64,000 nucleotides of DNA from Nitratireductor aestuarii (GTDB lineage Bacteria > Pseudomonadota > Alphaproteobacteria > Rhizobiales > Rhizobiaceae), in assembly GCF_014641695.1 (NCBI RefSeq), contig NZ_BMIF01000004.1:62001-126000 (forward strand), given 5' to 3'. This document shows, piece by piece, positions 1-9,989 of the stretch. Every line of letters begins with the position of its first letter. The first letter of the stretch is position 1. The position numbers were made by a program, and so were the translations under genes. The notes below the pieces were generated by a model. That model was given only the letters and a program-made list of their open reading frames with translations, searched no databases and was not told the DNA's origin.

Positions 1-124
1 CCTCAACTGGGGTGACGGCAAGTTCACCGCACATGCGGAACTCACCCACCAGTTCGCCCTTTCCGGCAACACCGGGAGAGACCACGTGACCAGAGGCCAA
101 CTCGGGTTCAAGATCCGCTTCTAG
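1..124 (+). CDS. C-terminal end of an outer-membrane beta-barrel protein (partial)
   Basis: The reading frame is open from base 2 to the TAG at 122-124 and encodes about 40 residues. The last residues read GQLGFKIRF, with alternating polar and hydrophobic residues and a terminal phenylalanine. That is the signature of the last beta-strand of Gram-negative outer-membrane barrels, which the BAM machinery recognises. It could be an autotransporter translocator domain or another porin-like barrel; the rest of the gene lies outside the window. Confidence 0.6.
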   Translation, partial: LNWGDGKFTAHAELTHQFALSGNTGRDHVTRGQLGFKIRF

Positions 125-212
125 TCGTCCTCCAGTTGAAACTCATGGCGGGGCAAGTGCCCCGCCAATTCTTTAGCCGTGAACCTTCTTTGATCTCGTG
201 CGTTCAGGGCCC

Positions 213-662
213 ATGAAAAATTGGCCATCTCTTCTCTTGTTCATCGTTGTGGTCCTCGGTATCGGCTGGGCTGTAGGTTATGTCACTGCCCCCAGCGAAT
301 GGTACGCGAACCTCAACAAACCGTTCTTCAATCCTCCCGGCTGGCTGTTTGCTCCGGTGTGGAGCATTCTTTACGTGCTCATCGCCATCGCCGGCTGGCG
401 CGTGTGGAATGCCGGCGAGAGCACGCTGAAGCTGCTCTGGATCATCCAGATGGTGCTGAACTTCCTGTGGTCGCCCGCCTTCTTCGGCATCCAGATGCCT
501 GCCCTGGCGCTCGTGATCATCCTCGTTCTGCTCGTCACCATCTATGCCTTCATCGCGAAGGCGTGGAACCGGGACCGTACGTCCGCCCTGCTCTTCCTGC
601 CGTATGCCGCGTGGGTGACCTTCGCCACGCTGCTCAACGGCTCGATCGTCGTGCTGAACTGA
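213..662 (+). CDS. tspO: TspO/MBR family tryptophan-rich sensory protein
   Basis: A 149-residue integral membrane protein of the TspO/peripheral benzodiazepine receptor family, which binds porphyrins and related ligands in the membrane. About five hydrophobic helices are visible. The family signature is clear near residues 30-60: KPFFNPPGWLFAPVW followed by LYVLIAIAGWRVW. An in-frame GTG lies 15 bp upstream at 198, but ATG 213 gives the usual short N-terminus before the first helix. It stands alone, with no obvious operon partner. In alphaproteobacteria TspO affects tetrapyrrole metabolism and stress responses; its role here is not indicated by the neighbours. Confidence 0.9.
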   Translation: MKNWPSLLLFIVVVLGIGWAVGYVTAPSEWYANLNKPFFNPPGWLFAPVWSILYVLIAIAGWRVWNAGESTLKLLWIIQMVLNFLWSPAFFGIQMPALALVIILVLLVTIYAFIAKAWNRDRTSALLFLPYAAWVTFATLLNGSIVVLN

Positions 663-769
663 ATTCAGGCACATGAATTGCGTATCCGCAGCGGTAGACC
701 TGATGTGCAATAGCCTCTATGAAATCGCCATAGAGGACTGTTGCAAGATTATGGGGGAGATCTACCCGG

Positions 770-1603
<834 letters not shown>

Positions 1604-1650
1604 AGATCTTGCGCGAGCAGTAAGACTGGCCGAGGTGAAAGGCGCAGCAG

Positions 1651-2841
1651 GTGTTCATTTCCTTCTTCCTTGAGCTCAAGGCGGCAAAGGTTCCGGTATC
1701 GCTCCGCGAATATCTGAGCCTTCTGGAAGCGCTGAAGGCCGACATCATCACCTATGATGTCGAGGGCTTCTACTATCTTTCCCGCGCGACGCTGGTGAAG
1801 GACGAGCGACACCTCGACCGTTTCGACCAGGTGTTTTCGCATGTCTTCAAGGGGCTGGAAGGGCTCGAAGGGGCTGACATTCTGAGCCCCGAGAACCTGC
1901 CGGAAGAGTGGCTGCGCAAGCTCGCCGAAAAGCACCTCACCGAGGAAGAAAAGAAGCTGATCCAGTCGCTCGGCGGTTTCGATAAGCTCATGGAAACGCT
2001 CAAGAAGCGGCTGGAGGAGCAGAAGGAGCGCCATCAGGGCGGCTCCAAGTGGATCGGCACCGCCGGCACCTCACCCTTCGGGGCCTATGGCTACAATCCG
2101 GAAGGCGTGCGGATCGGCCAGGACGGAAGCCGCAACCGTCGCGCCGTAAAGGTCTGGGACAAACGCGAATTCCGCAATTTCGACGACACGGTGGAGCTCG
2201 GCACGCGTAACATCAAGGTGGCGCTGAAACGGTTGCGCCGCTGGGTTCGCGATGGCGCGCAGGAAGAATTCGACCTGCCCGGCACGATCCAGTCCACCGC
2301 GGAACATGGCTATCTCGACGTGCGCACGCGGCCGGAGCGTCGCAATGCGGTGAAGCTGCTCATGTTCTTCGACGTGGGTGGCTCGATGGACGACCATATC
2401 CGCACAATCGAGGAACTGTTCTCGGCTGCACGGTCCGAGTTCAAGCACATGGAATATTTCTACTTCCACAATTGTCTTTACGAAGGCGTTTGGAAGGACA
2501 ACCGACGACGCCGTGCGGAAGTCACGTCGACAATGGACCTGCTGCACAAGTATGGCTCCGACTACAAGGTGATCTTCGTCGGCGATGCATCGATGAGCCC
2601 CTACGAGATCCGCGAAGCAGGCGGTTCGGTCGAGCACTGGAACGCCGAGCCGGGGTGGGTCTGGCTGCGGCGGGCGCAGCAGCAGTGGCCTCACAGCATC
2701 TGGCTCAATCCGGTGCAGGAGGACGCCTGGAAATATACCGCTTCGATCGGAATGATCCGCCAGCTCTTCGACGGCCGCATGTACCCGCTGACGCTGCGCG
2801 GGCTGGAAGCCGCCACCCGGGAACTTTCGCGAAAGAGCTGA
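1651..2841 (+). CDS. VWA domain-containing CoxE-like protein
   Basis: A 396-residue protein with a GTG start. The N-terminal half is helical and charged; the C-terminal half is a von Willebrand A domain beginning LLMFFDVGGSMDD (Asp at about residue 241). The metal-site motif is DVGGS instead of the canonical DxSxS, so the first MIDAS serine is glycine. Proteins of this type partner MoxR ATPases in metal-enzyme maturation, and the MoxR gene lies directly upstream. There is no signal peptide, so it should be cytosolic. The family call is firm; the client protein is unknown. Confidence 0.85.
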   Translation: MFISFFLELKAAKVPVSLREYLSLLEALKADIITYDVEGFYYLSRATLVKDERHLDRFDQVFSHVFKGLEGLEGADILSPENLPEEWLRKLAEKHLTEEEKKLIQSLGGFDKLMETLKKRLEEQKERHQGGSKWIGTAGTSPFGAYGYNPEGVRIGQDGSRNRRAVKVWDKREFRNFDDTVELGTRNIKVALKRLRRWVRDGAQEEFDLPGTIQSTAEHGYLDVRTRPERRNAVKLLMFFDVGGSMDDHIRTIEELFSAARSEFKHMEYFYFHNCLYEGVWKDNRRRRAEVTSTMDLLHKYGSDYKVIFVGDASMSPYEIREAGGSVEHWNAEPGWVWLRRAQQQWPHSIWLNPVQEDAWKYTASIGMIRQLFDGRMYPLTLRGLEAATRELSRKS

Positions 2842-2941
2842 GACTCCGCAAAACACCAAATCCGCAATCGCGTTTACTTGACAAAGTCTCCGCAAGACTG
2901 AGCAATACAGGACATTGACTCAGAGATCTCGGGAGGGGAAC

Positions 2942-3670
2942 TTGGACTCTGTCAGCGGAAAGGTGGCAATCGTCACCGGCTCAAGCAGCGGTATCGGTCT
3001 GGGAATTGCACGGGAACTGGCTAAGGCCGGGGCCATTGTCATTCTCGCAGCGCGGCGGGCCGACCGGCTTGCTGAAATCGCCGAAGAAATCGCGGCGGCG
3101 GGCGGACGGGCCCATGCGATTCCAACTGACGTGACCCAGGAGGAGGATGTGCTGGCCCTTTTCAGCGAGACGGAGCGGCTGGCGGGTACTCCTGACATTC
3201 TCGTCAACAATGCCGGCATTGCCGATGACAAGGCGATCGATGAGCTGTCGCTGGAACGCTGGCGCGAGGTGATGGACGCCAACCTGACATCCGCCTTCCT
3301 CTGCTCCCGCGAGGCGTTCCGGGTGATGAAGCAGAAAGGCGGCGGCCGGATCATCAACATCGGGTCGCTTTCCGCGAAGGTCCCGCGGGCCCACTCCATC
3401 GCCTACAACGCAAGCAAGTTTGCGATCGAAGGGCTTGCCCGCTCGCTTGCGCTGGACGGCCGGGATTTCAACGTCACCGCTACGACGCTGCATCCGGGAT
3501 CAACGGTCAGTTCACTCGTGCCAGGCGTGACCGAGCATCTCAAAGAGAACGTGATCGATCCAGCCTATCTCGGACGCTATGTCGTGCTGATGGCGAGCCT
3601 GCCGCCGGAGATCGCCGTGCTCGACACGACGATCCTGCCGGTGAAGGTGCCCTTCCTCGGACGGGGGTAA
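2942..3670 (+). CDS. SDR family NAD(P)-dependent oxidoreductase
   Basis: A 242-residue classical short-chain dehydrogenase/reductase. It has the cofactor motif TGSSSGIG near the N-terminus, an NNAG motif and the catalytic YNASK. I chose the TTG at 2942 because a strong RBS, GGGAGGGG, sits at 2931-2938; an alternative TTG at 2915 has none. The gene is convergent with the FAD-linked oxidase at 3673, and the two stop codons lie 2 bp apart within a short inverted repeat. The substrate cannot be read from the sequence. Confidence 0.85.
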   Translation: MDSVSGKVAIVTGSSSGIGLGIARELAKAGAIVILAARRADRLAEIAEEIAAAGGRAHAIPTDVTQEEDVLALFSETERLAGTPDILVNNAGIADDKAIDELSLERWREVMDANLTSAFLCSREAFRVMKQKGGGRIINIGSLSAKVPRAHSIAYNASKFAIEGLARSLALDGRDFNVTATTLHPGSTVSSLVPGVTEHLKENVIDPAYLGRYVVLMASLPPEIAVLDTTILPVKVPFLGRG

Positions 3671-3672
3671 CC

Positions 3673-5064
3673 TTACCCCTCCTGCCCCATCTTGCCGGGA
3701 TTCATGATGCCCAGGGGATCAAGCGCCTGCTTGATGCGCTTCATGACATCGACCGCATCGCCATGCTCCTTGCGCATGAACTTGAGCTTGCCGATGCCAA
3801 TACCATGCTCGCCACTTGCCGTGCCGCCCACAGCCAGCGCGCGCTCCAGCATGCGGTCGGCCAGCCGCTCGGCTTCCGCATAATCTTCCGGCTTCTCGGG
3901 ATCGATGAGATAAGCGGTGTGGAAGTTGCCGTCGCCCACATGGCCGATCACCTGACCTGTGAGGAAGGAAGCAGCGATATCCTCGCTCGCAGCGACGATG
4001 CTTTCGGCAAGGCGAGAAATCGGGACGCAGATATCGCCGCCATAAACTTCGCAACCCGGCTTCAGGGCTCTCGCAGCCCACAATGCGTCGTGGCGGGCCT
4101 GCCAGAGCTTCGTGCGCTCGTCCGCGTCGGTCGACCACTTGAAGCCAGTGCCGTTGTGGTTAGCGGAAATCTCCTCGGCGATCTGCGACTGCTCGGCCAC
4201 CCAGGCCGGCGTGCCGTGGAACTCGAAGAAGAGCGTCGGTGCGACCTGAAGGTCGAGCTTTGAATAGGCATTCACGCCGCCGATGGCGACCTTATCGAGA
4301 AACTCCACTCGGGCGACAGGAATGCCGTACTGGACGCATTCGATCACCGTCTCCACCGCGCTCTGCACGTCCGGGAAGGCGCAGATGGCAGAGGAAACCA
4401 TTTCCGGGATCGGATGCAGGCGCACGGTCAGCTCGGTGATGAAGCCGAGCGTGCCTTCGGAACCCACGTAAAGATGCGTCAGGTCGTAGCCAGTCGCCGA
4501 CTTCTTGGCGCGCGACCCGGTATGGATCACCGTGCCATCGGGCGTGACGACGCGCAGCGCCAGGATGTTTTCGCGCATGGTGCCGTAGCGCACAGCGGTG
4601 GTGCCACTGCCGCGCGTGGAAGCCATGCCGCCGATCGTTGCATCCGCACCCGGATCAATCGGGAACATCAGGCCCGTCGCACGCAGCGCAGTGTTCAACT
4701 GCTTGCGCGTGACGCCCGGTTCCACCACCGCGAGCATATCCTCCGGCCGGATCTCGATGATCCGGTTCATGTCGCGGGTGCTGACGGTAACGCCGCCCTT
4801 CACCGGAATGATGTGGCCATCGAGCGACGAAACCGCGCCCACGGGGATGATCGGAACGAGGTTTTCGGCGCAGACGCGCACGATGCTGGCCACCTCTTCC
4901 TCGTTCTGCGGGAAGGCTACCGCATCCGGCAGCACGGCGGGAAACCGCGACAGGTCGCGACTATGGTGTTCGCGCACGGACTGGGACGTAACCAGCCTGT
5001 CGGCAAGGATTGTTTTCAGGCCTTCAAGCGCCTGCTCAGTTGTTCTTGTTGTTGTTGTGCTCAT
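3673..5064 (-). CDS. FAD-linked oxidase of the GlcD / D-lactate dehydrogenase type
   Basis: A 463-residue flavoprotein of the VAO/PCMH fold, predicted to oxidise a 2-hydroxy acid to the 2-oxo acid. The N-terminal FAD domain includes PVGAVSSLDGH and a glycine-rich TRGSGTTAVRYG stretch. The C-terminal cap carries GHVGDGNFH and SGEHGIG, the conserved metal and substrate region of D-lactate dehydrogenase/glycolate oxidase GlcD. An RBS GAGGGG precedes the ATG. It lies 20 bp after the TPP enzyme on the same strand, so the two are probably co-transcribed. That pairing suggests sequential oxidation and decarboxylation of one substrate (inference). D-lactate, glycolate or an aryl hydroxy acid are all possible. 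Confidence 0.85.
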   Translation of the reverse strand: MSTTTTRTTEQALEGLKTILADRLVTSQSVREHHSRDLSRFPAVLPDAVAFPQNEEEVASIVRVCAENLVPIIPVGAVSSLDGHIIPVKGGVTVSTRDMNRIIEIRPEDMLAVVEPGVTRKQLNTALRATGLMFPIDPGADATIGGMASTRGSGTTAVRYGTMRENILALRVVTPDGTVIHTGSRAKKSATGYDLTHLYVGSEGTLGFITELTVRLHPIPEMVSSAICAFPDVQSAVETVIECVQYGIPVARVEFLDKVAIGGVNAYSKLDLQVAPTLFFEFHGTPAWVAEQSQIAEEISANHNGTGFKWSTDADERTKLWQARHDALWAARALKPGCEVYGGDICVPISRLAESIVAASEDIAASFLTGQVIGHVGDGNFHTAYLIDPEKPEDYAEAERLADRMLERALAVGGTASGEHGIGIGKLKFMRKEHGDAVDVMKRIKQALDPLGIMNPGKMGQEG

Positions 5065-5084
5065 GTTAATTGCCCCTCAGCCGG

Positions 5085-6725
5085 TCAGGTGAAGCTATGG
5101 TATCGCGAGGCCGCAAGTTCCTTGCAGGTAATGAATTCCAGCAACACCGGAACCCCTCTTTGCGTCTGCTCGATACCACGTCTTATGGCTGGCACAATGT
5201 CTTCGGGCCGGGTTATCCTCTCCCCATAACCGCCCAGGGCTGCGGCAAACTGTGCATAGTTGCCGGAGATATCGGTCGCCCTGTACTTCTTCGTTGCCGC
5301 CTCCATGATGGGCAGTTCCATGGCCATGCTGAAGTTGTTTAGCAAAACGGAGAGGATCGGGATCCGCTCGCGCACGGCCGTCTCGAAATCCATGCCGGTA
5401 AAGCCGATCGCAGCGTCGCCCCACACGTTGATGCAGAGCTTTTCAGGATGGGCGAGCTTTGCGCCCATCGCGAGGCCCAGCCCGTAGCCCAGCTGCGTGG
5501 TCTTGCCCCAGCCAATGTATGTAAGCGGCTCTTTCGAGACCCAGAAGGGTGAGAGCTGGTCGCGCGGACTGCCCGCATCATGGGTGATGATCGTGTTCGC
5601 CACGTCCACCGTCTTCTGAAGGTCCCACAGGACACGGTAAGGCGAAAGCGGAGCTTCGTTCGAGGTGAGCTTCGGCATCCACTCCTTCAGCCATGCCGCC
5701 CGCACGCGGGCGATTTCGTCAGCCACATAGGTCCAGGACCTCGGGGAGGTTCCGCGCCTCTCCAGTTCCGCCAGCATCGCTTCAAGGATGAGGGCTGCAT
5801 CGCCCACCAGAGCGACCTCCGCCTCGATGTCCTTGTTGATGTGATCGGCGGCGAGCGTGCCGTGGATCACGCGCTTGCCGCGCGGCATGGCGACGCCGAA
5901 GGACGTCTCGGTGAACGAACAGCCGATGCCGAAGATCACGTCTGACTGATCGAGGAACTGCCGGACGGCAAGCGGCACCGCCGCTCCACCGGCGCCGAGT
6001 GCCAGCGGGTGATCCTCGGGAAAGGCGCTCTTGCCTTCAAGGCTGGTGCAGACCGGGATAGCCAGCCGCTCCGCCAGCGCCCGCAGCTGGGGCCAGGCCT
6101 TGGCGTAGTGGATGCCCTGCCCCGCATAAAGAACGGGCTTTCTCGCCTCCAGAAGCAGGTCCACGGCAGCAACAACCGCTTTTGGATCCGGACCGCTGCG
6201 GGTGGTCACCACAGGCCGGTAGTTCAGCGGCCCAGGCACCTCTTCGTTCCAGATGTCGTTCGGAATTTCGACCAGCACCGGCGCCTTCACGCCATTGCGC
6301 AGACGCGAGAACGCGCGACGAAGGATGTTTGGTATGTCGGCTGGAACGTTGATCGGCTCGGCGGACTTGGTGACGTCCCGCATGGAAATCGACGCATTGT
6401 AGTTGGGCTCTATATGCGCGAGCCGCCGCGGATAACCGCCAGGCATCACCAGGACGGGGACGGACTCTCCATAGGCCTGCGCAATGCCGCCGTAGGAGTT
6501 TTCCGTGCCGGGCCCGAGCTGCATGACGAACACGCCGATCTTCTCGCCGGAACTCAGGCGCGAGATGGCATCGGCCATGTGGATGCCGGTGCGCTCCTGC
6601 CGCACGATGATCGGCCTCACGTCAGCTTCGGCGGCATGTTCGAGCAGATGATTGACCGGATAGCCAATCACCATCTCCACTCCCTCGCGCTTCAATATTT
6701 CAATGATGGCTTCCCCGACCTTCAC
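5085..6725 (-). CDS. Thiamine pyrophosphate-requiring enzyme (acetolactate synthase/benzoylformate decarboxylase superfamily)
   Basis: A 546-residue TPP enzyme with the three expected domains. The catalytic glutamate lies in VRQERTGIHMADA (E44). The C-terminal TPP/Mg motif is GDAAIGF followed about 25 residues later by LLNNFS. The start is GTG 6725, because GGGAGGAG stands directly before it; an ATG at 6755 would place that RBS inside the gene. Its likely partner is the FAD oxidase downstream, and a TRAP importer is divergent from it. A decarboxylase of a 2-oxo acid fits the context, with the aldehyde dehydrogenase at 10483 next in line; a carboligase is also possible. Confidence 0.82.
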   Translation of the reverse strand: MKVGEAIIEILKREGVEMVIGYPVNHLLEHAAEADVRPIIVRQERTGIHMADAISRLSSGEKIGVFVMQLGPGTENSYGGIAQAYGESVPVLVMPGGYPRRLAHIEPNYNASISMRDVTKSAEPINVPADIPNILRRAFSRLRNGVKAPVLVEIPNDIWNEEVPGPLNYRPVVTTRSGPDPKAVVAAVDLLLEARKPVLYAGQGIHYAKAWPQLRALAERLAIPVCTSLEGKSAFPEDHPLALGAGGAAVPLAVRQFLDQSDVIFGIGCSFTETSFGVAMPRGKRVIHGTLAADHINKDIEAEVALVGDAALILEAMLAELERRGTSPRSWTYVADEIARVRAAWLKEWMPKLTSNEAPLSPYRVLWDLQKTVDVANTIITHDAGSPRDQLSPFWVSKEPLTYIGWGKTTQLGYGLGLAMGAKLAHPEKLCINVWGDAAIGFTGMDFETAVRERIPILSVLLNNFSMAMELPIMEAATKKYRATDISGNYAQFAAALGGYGERITRPEDIVPAIRRGIEQTQRGVPVLLEFITCKELAASRYHSFT

Positions 6726-7002
6726 CCGTTTCTCCTCCCATGGCGAATGTGGCATTGCAGTATGATCGCTTTAATGGGTGATTGTCCATCCGTGTATGCA
6801 CGATCACTGTTTCACATCATTTCGAATGAACTACGCAACGAACCTTGCGGACAGGATTAACTCGCATCAAAACTAGGGAGTTGACCAATCTTTCCGGAGA
6901 GACTTGTGTATATCAGTATCCTGTGCTGATATTTGCGGGTGAAGACTTTCACAATAGGTTCGCGGGATGTGTGGAGGAATGCACTCGCGACGGGGAGGAA
7001 GA
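6726..7002. promoter_or_regulatory. Divergent promoter region between the TPP enzyme and the TRAP transporter
   Basis: This 277-bp gap separates two divergent operons. It holds an interrupted palindrome CGTG-TATG-CACG at 6791-6802 and a related GTGTATATC at about 6907-6915. Similar GTATAC-centred sequences lie at the DctP start codon (7005-7012) and upstream of the GntR gene (12808-12813), so these are candidate GntR/FCD operator sites. This is pattern matching only; no promoter boxes could be assigned with confidence. Confidence 0.35.
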
Positions 7003-8022
7003 ATGTATACACGAATTGTTTCTGCAATGGCACTTGCCCTTGCATCTGCGCATTCCGTGCATGCCGCTGAAGTCGAGCTTACACTTTCCCACTGGGTGCC
7101 CGGCACGCATCCACTTCAGGTGCTCGGCATGGAACCATGGGCCGAGTCCATCAAGGAAGCTTCTAACGGCCGCATCGAGATCACCATCTATCCGGCCATG
7201 CAGCTGGGTGCTGCCGCCGACCACTATGACATGGCGCGCGACGGCGTCGTCGACATCGGCTTCATCAATCCCGGCTACCAGCCTGGACGATTCCCGATCC
7301 TGGCGGCTGCGGAACTTCCCTTCCTGTTCGCCAATGCCAAGGCTGGTGTTGCGGCGCTGACGGAATGGTACAAGCCCTATTCCGAAAAGGAGATGGCCGA
7401 CACCTATTTCTGCATGGCGCTGAGCCATGACCCGGGCACGTTCCACAGCACCTCGCAGATCCTGGTGCCGGAAGACGTGAAGGGCAAGAACGTGCGTCCG
7501 GCAAATGCCACGGAAGCGCGTTTCGTGAACCTGCTTGGCGGTGCTTCCGTCCAGGTCTCGGCAGCGGAAAGCCGCGAAGTGCTCGCCAAGGGTGCTGCGG
7601 AAATGACCCAGTCGCCGTGGGAATCCCTCTACATCTTCGGCGTGGATTCCATCGTCACCCACCACCTCGACATGCCGCTCTACGCCTCCATCAACGCGTT
7701 CATCTTCAACAAGGGCAAGCTCGACGGCATGTCCCCGGAGGATCGCAAGGTGATCGAAGATCACTGCACGCCGGAATGGGCGGAGAAGATGTCTTCGGGC
7801 TGGGCCGACGCGGAAGCAAAGGGCCGCGAGAAGATCGCCGCCGATCCGAAACACACGATGCACAAACCCGATGAAGCACAGGTGCAATTGTGGAAGGACG
7901 CGGCCGCACCGCTGACCGATGAGTGGAAAGCCACCATCAGCAAGACCGGGGCAGATCCGGAGCCGATGCTTGAAGGGCTGATTACTGCCCTGAAAGAGCG
8001 CAACTCCTACGCGGGCGAATAA
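7003..8022 (+). CDS. dctP: TRAP transporter solute-binding protein, DctP type
   Basis: A 339-residue periplasmic binding protein. A signal peptide of about 21 residues ends SVHA before AEVELTLSHW, the typical DctP start. ATG 7003 is preceded by GGGGAGGAAG. TRAP systems import organic acids using the sodium or proton gradient. The two membrane subunits follow after a 170-bp gap that contains a strong hairpin, a usual arrangement where the binding protein is made in excess. Next to a hydroxy-acid oxidase and a decarboxylase, a carboxylic acid ligand is likely (inference). Confidence 0.92.
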   Translation: MYTRIVSAMALALASAHSVHAAEVELTLSHWVPGTHPLQVLGMEPWAESIKEASNGRIEITIYPAMQLGAAADHYDMARDGVVDIGFINPGYQPGRFPILAAAELPFLFANAKAGVAALTEWYKPYSEKEMADTYFCMALSHDPGTFHSTSQILVPEDVKGKNVRPANATEARFVNLLGGASVQVSAAESREVLAKGAAEMTQSPWESLYIFGVDSIVTHHLDMPLYASINAFIFNKGKLDGMSPEDRKVIEDHCTPEWAEKMSSGWADAEAKGREKIAADPKHTMHKPDEAQVQLWKDAAAPLTDEWKATISKTGADPEPMLEGLITALKERNSYAGE

Positions 8023-8062
8023 GCCTACGGGCACTGCTTGCCCTTCACAGGAGCCCATCACC

Positions 8063-8090
8063 GCCTGTCACGGCATATGCCGTGGCAGGC
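8063..8090 (+). promoter_or_regulatory. Hairpin in the dctP-dctQ gap
   Basis: GCCTGTCACGGCAT is followed directly by ATGCCGTGGCAGGC. The two 14-base arms have one mismatched pair. No U-run follows, so it probably protects the dctP end of the mRNA or attenuates downstream expression rather than fully terminating. Confidence 0.5.
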
Positions 8091-8192
8091 ACATCAGGAT
8101 GTGTCTTCCGAGACAAGGGCAAGTATTCGCCACCCACAGTCTCGATTTCCCGACGAAGATTGCACTTCCGCGCTGGTGACACGGAGAAGAGC

Positions 8193-8693
8193 ATGAAGAA
8201 TATCCTGGAACGGTTCTGCACCAGCGTCGAGCTGGTTGCAGGCATTCTGCTGGGACTCTGCACACTGCTCATCGTAGCCTCAACTGCCGGACGATACCTT
8301 TTTTCCTGGGCCGTGCCGGACGCTTTCGACATTTCGCGCCTGCTGATCGGTGCCTGCATCATGTGGGGCTTTGCCTCCGTATGCTACCGGGGCGGGCAGA
8401 TCGCAGTCGATATAGTCTGGGAGATGCTTCCGCGCGCCGGCAAGATTGCGCTCGATCTGTTCGCCTGGGCTAGCCTGTTCTTCTTCACGATACTGCTCAC
8501 GGCCATGACCTATACGCGCGTCGTCAGCGCCTTCAGAAGCAACGAAAGCACATTTGACCTGCGCATCCCTGTCTGGCCCATGCTGGGGCTGCTCTGGCTC
8601 GGCTGCGCGGCGAGCGTGATCACGCTCATCTTCGCCTTCGCCCGCGTGCGCGCCGGGCGTGATATCCATCTACCTTCGGAGCCACACGAATGA
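8193..8693 (+). CDS. dctQ: TRAP transporter small permease, DctQ type
   Basis: A 166-residue membrane protein with four hydrophobic segments, as expected for the small TRAP subunit that joins the large permease DctM. ATG 8193 is supported by GGAGAAG upstream; an in-frame start at 8082 would add a polar leader that crosses the intergenic hairpin. Its stop overlaps the DctM start by 4 bp (ATGA at 8690), so translation is coupled. Confidence 0.9.
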   Translation: MKNILERFCTSVELVAGILLGLCTLLIVASTAGRYLFSWAVPDAFDISRLLIGACIMWGFASVCYRGGQIAVDIVWEMLPRAGKIALDLFAWASLFFFTILLTAMTYTRVVSAFRSNESTFDLRIPVWPMLGLLWLGCAASVITLIFAFARVRAGRDIHLPSEPHE

Positions 8694-9985
8694 GCACAGG
8701 TGACCTGACCGCGATCATCGGGTTTATCGCGATGTTCGTGCTGATGGCGCTGCGCGTGCCCATCGGCATTGCCATGGGACTGGTCGGCGTCTTCGGGTTT
8801 GCCTCCGTGCGCGGTCTGATGCCGGCGCTCAACCTGCTGACGACCTCGCCGCTGCGCGTCGTCACCGATTTCAATCTGACGCTCGTTCCCTTCTTCGTGC
8901 TGATGGGCGTGTTCGCCACCAATTCGGGCATGTCGCGCGAACTTTTCCGGACCGGCAACGCATGGCTCGGCTCGCTTCGCGGTGGATTGGCGCTCGCCAC
9001 GATCTCCGCCTGCGCAGGCTTTGCCGCGATCTGCGGAAGCTCCGTCGCAACAGCCGCAACGATGACCCGCATCGCCCTGCCAGAAATGCGCGCTGCGGGT
9101 TACCATGACGGCACATCCACGGGCATCGTAGCGGCGGGCGGTACACTCGGCATCCTGATCCCGCCTTCGGTGGTCATGGTGATCTACGCCTATCTGACCG
9201 AAACCGACGTGGGACAACTCTTCATCGCCGGCATCATACCCGGGCTGATGGCGACGCTGATGTACATGGCAGCCGTGGTGCTCGCCCATGGGAAGGGCCT
9301 GCCTTCCGGCACCCGCTTCGACCTTCGCGAAGCCATCCATTCGCTCAAGGATGTCTGGGCCGTCATCCTGCTCTTCATCGCCGTCATCGGCGTGATCTAC
9401 ATGGGTATCGCGACGCCAACCGAAGCCGCCGCCGTCGGTGCGTTCACCACCATGATCATCGGAATCGCCCGCGGACGCCTCAACACGCGGAAGATCCTCG
9501 ACAGCCTGGTAGAAGCGCTGCGGACCTCGGTGGTGCTCTATACGGTGCTGATCGGCGCGATGCTGTTTGGCTATTTCCTTGCCATCACGCAATCGCCCCA
9601 AAAGCTTACAAACCTGCTCGTGGCGCTCGATTTCGGACCCTATGGCACGCTGGCGCTCATCCTCATCGTCTTCCTGATCGCCGGGGCACTCATGGACGAG
9701 ATGGCGATGATCGTCCTGCTCCTGCCGATCGTCTTCCCGGTCATCATGAAGCTCGGGTTCGACCCGGTATGGTTCGGTGTCATTCTTGTGACCTGCTGCC
9801 AGCTCGGCATGATCATGCCGCCAGTGGGTATCAATGTCTTCGTGATCAATTCCATAGCCAAGGACGTGAAGCTCACGACCATCTACCGTGGTGTCGGGCC
9901 GTTCATCATTACGGACATTCTCCGGCTGATCCTGCTCGTGATGTTCCCGGCCATCGTCCTCTGGCTGCCCATGACGATGCGGTGA
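8690..9985 (+). CDS. dctM: TRAP transporter large permease, DctM type
   Basis: A 431-residue, strongly hydrophobic protein of about a dozen helices. It carries typical DctM stretches such as GILIPPSVVMVIYA and GMIMPPVGINVFVIN. It forms the sodium/substrate channel of the TRAP importer with DctQ. The start overlaps dctQ by 4 bp and the next gene begins 4 bp after the stop, giving a tight dctP-dctQ-dctM-DUF3237 operon. Confidence 0.93.
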   Translation: MSTGDLTAIIGFIAMFVLMALRVPIGIAMGLVGVFGFASVRGLMPALNLLTTSPLRVVTDFNLTLVPFFVLMGVFATNSGMSRELFRTGNAWLGSLRGGLALATISACAGFAAICGSSVATAATMTRIALPEMRAAGYHDGTSTGIVAAGGTLGILIPPSVVMVIYAYLTETDVGQLFIAGIIPGLMATLMYMAAVVLAHGKGLPSGTRFDLREAIHSLKDVWAVILLFIAVIGVIYMGIATPTEAAAVGAFTTMIIGIARGRLNTRKILDSLVEALRTSVVLYTVLIGAMLFGYFLAITQSPQKLTNLLVALDFGPYGTLALILIVFLIAGALMDEMAMIVLLLPIVFPVIMKLGFDPVWFGVILVTCCQLGMIMPPVGINVFVINSIAKDVKLTTIYRGVGPFIITDILRLILLVMFPAIVLWLPMTMR

Positions 9986-9989
9986 GACC

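Noticed and set aside
3664-3679. Short inverted repeat spanning the two convergent stop codons as a terminator
   Set aside because: The stem is 7 bp with a two-base loop and no T-run, too weak to call.
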